Below, in pieces: positions 63,752 through 64,000 of a stretch of DNA of 64,000 nucleotides. The stretch covers positions 62,001-126,000 of the forward strand of contig JAFLCU010000003.1 in NCBI GenBank assembly GCA_017303355.1. The letters are read 5' to 3'. How positions within the stretch are numbered: the stretch's first letter is position 1; each line of letters begins with the position of its first letter. The DNA is from Caulobacterales bacterium (GTDB taxonomy: Bacteria; Pseudomonadota; Alphaproteobacteria; Caulobacterales; Aquidulcibacteraceae). The position numbers and the translations under genes are program-made. Below the pieces are notes generated by a model. It worked only from the letters and a program-made list of their open reading frames with translations. It had not been told where the DNA came from and searched no databases.

Positions 63752-64000
63752 AATGCGCCGCGCCCCAGGTCGCGCCCGCCTTTGCTTCCACCGTCAGCGG
63801 CACGCTCAACACCGCCGCCGGCTCGGGCGCCGCTTCCATCACGGTTTTCGCGAGCGCGCAAAGCGCATCCGCCTCTTCCTTCGGCGCTTCGAACACGAGT
63901 TCATCGTGCACCTGGAGAAGCATGCGCGCCTTGAGGCCGCTGCGCGCGAGCGCATCGGGCAGGCGCACCATGGCGCGGCGGATGATGTCGGCGGCCGCAC
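63750..64000 (-). CDS. polA: DNA polymerase I, C-terminal end (5' part outside window)
   Basis: The frame is open from the right edge. It reads AAADIIRRAMVRLPDAL, then MLLQVHDELVFEAP, the polymerase motif C region with the catalytic His-Asp-Glu, and ends in KAGATWGAAH. These are the last ~83 residues of a family A polymerase. The rest lies beyond position 64000. The stop overlaps a palindromic repeat. Confidence 0.95.
   Translation of the reverse strand, partial: AAADIIRRAMVRLPDALARSGLKARMLLQVHDELVFEAPKEEADALCALAKTVMEAAPEPAAVLSVPLTVEAKAGATWGAAH

Overview
This is a GC-rich, gene-dense chromosomal window from an alphaproteobacterium. It most likely belongs to the Caulobacterales/Hyphomonadaceae side of the class. 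The lineage call rests on the alphaproteobacterial gene order (FYDLN-acid protein/aroA/cmk/rpsA/ihfB; trpF-trpB-trpA-accD-folC; trxA-addA-addB-murU-amgK-tsaE; ahcY; chvI-chvG-PTS), on a DivL-type kinase with tyrosine in place of the phospho-accepting histidine, and on a perfect CtrA-type box upstream of it. Genus and species cannot be read from the sequence.

Layout. 0-7.5 kb: the end of a PLP-dependent enzyme gene, then a tight four-gene acyl-CoA operon (acyl-CoA dehydrogenase, thiolase, acyl-CoA ligase, saccharopine-dehydrogenase-like reductase) with a divergent AraC-type regulator. 7.5-15.5 kb: a frameshifted scrap of an IS110-type transposase, then an exported peptide-degradation locus (M14 metallopeptidase, a cyanophycinase-isoaspartyl peptidase fusion, a divergent TonB-dependent receptor). 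16-28 kb: tRNA-Ala(GGC), the FYDLN protein, aroA, a TPR-sensor histidine kinase, a hypothetical protein, a dicarboxylate-type symporter, a Baeyer-Villiger monooxygenase, cmk, rpsA behind an attenuator-like leader, and ihfB. 28-31 kb: a TetR regulator divergent from a heme-type membrane protein, an unknown membrane protein, and mscL. 31-45 kb: trpFBA-accD-folC, then on the other strand tsaE-amgK-murU-addB-addA and trxA (peptidoglycan recycling, tRNA t6A synthesis, double-strand break repair). 45-53.6 kb: ferredoxin reductase and ferredoxin, an exported M20 peptidase, a periplasmic unknown, divL, a phage-protein scrap, a TonB-like protein and a small cytochrome c. 53.7-64 kb: ahcY under a SAH riboswitch, a CmpX-like channel, bioB, an M61 peptidase, ptsH and EIIA without hprK, chvG/chvI, small proteins and the 3' end of polA.

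How it works together. Most of the window is housekeeping metabolism and cell-cycle or envelope signalling. The accessory parts are the acyl-CoA operon and the 7.7-15.5 kb locus. The latter looks like an outer-membrane import and periplasmic breakdown system for peptides, possibly isoaspartyl-linked ones such as cyanophycin fragments. Four families of palindromic intergenic repeats are spread through the window, one of them inserted between trpB and trpA. I see no intact insertion sequence, CRISPR array or rRNA.
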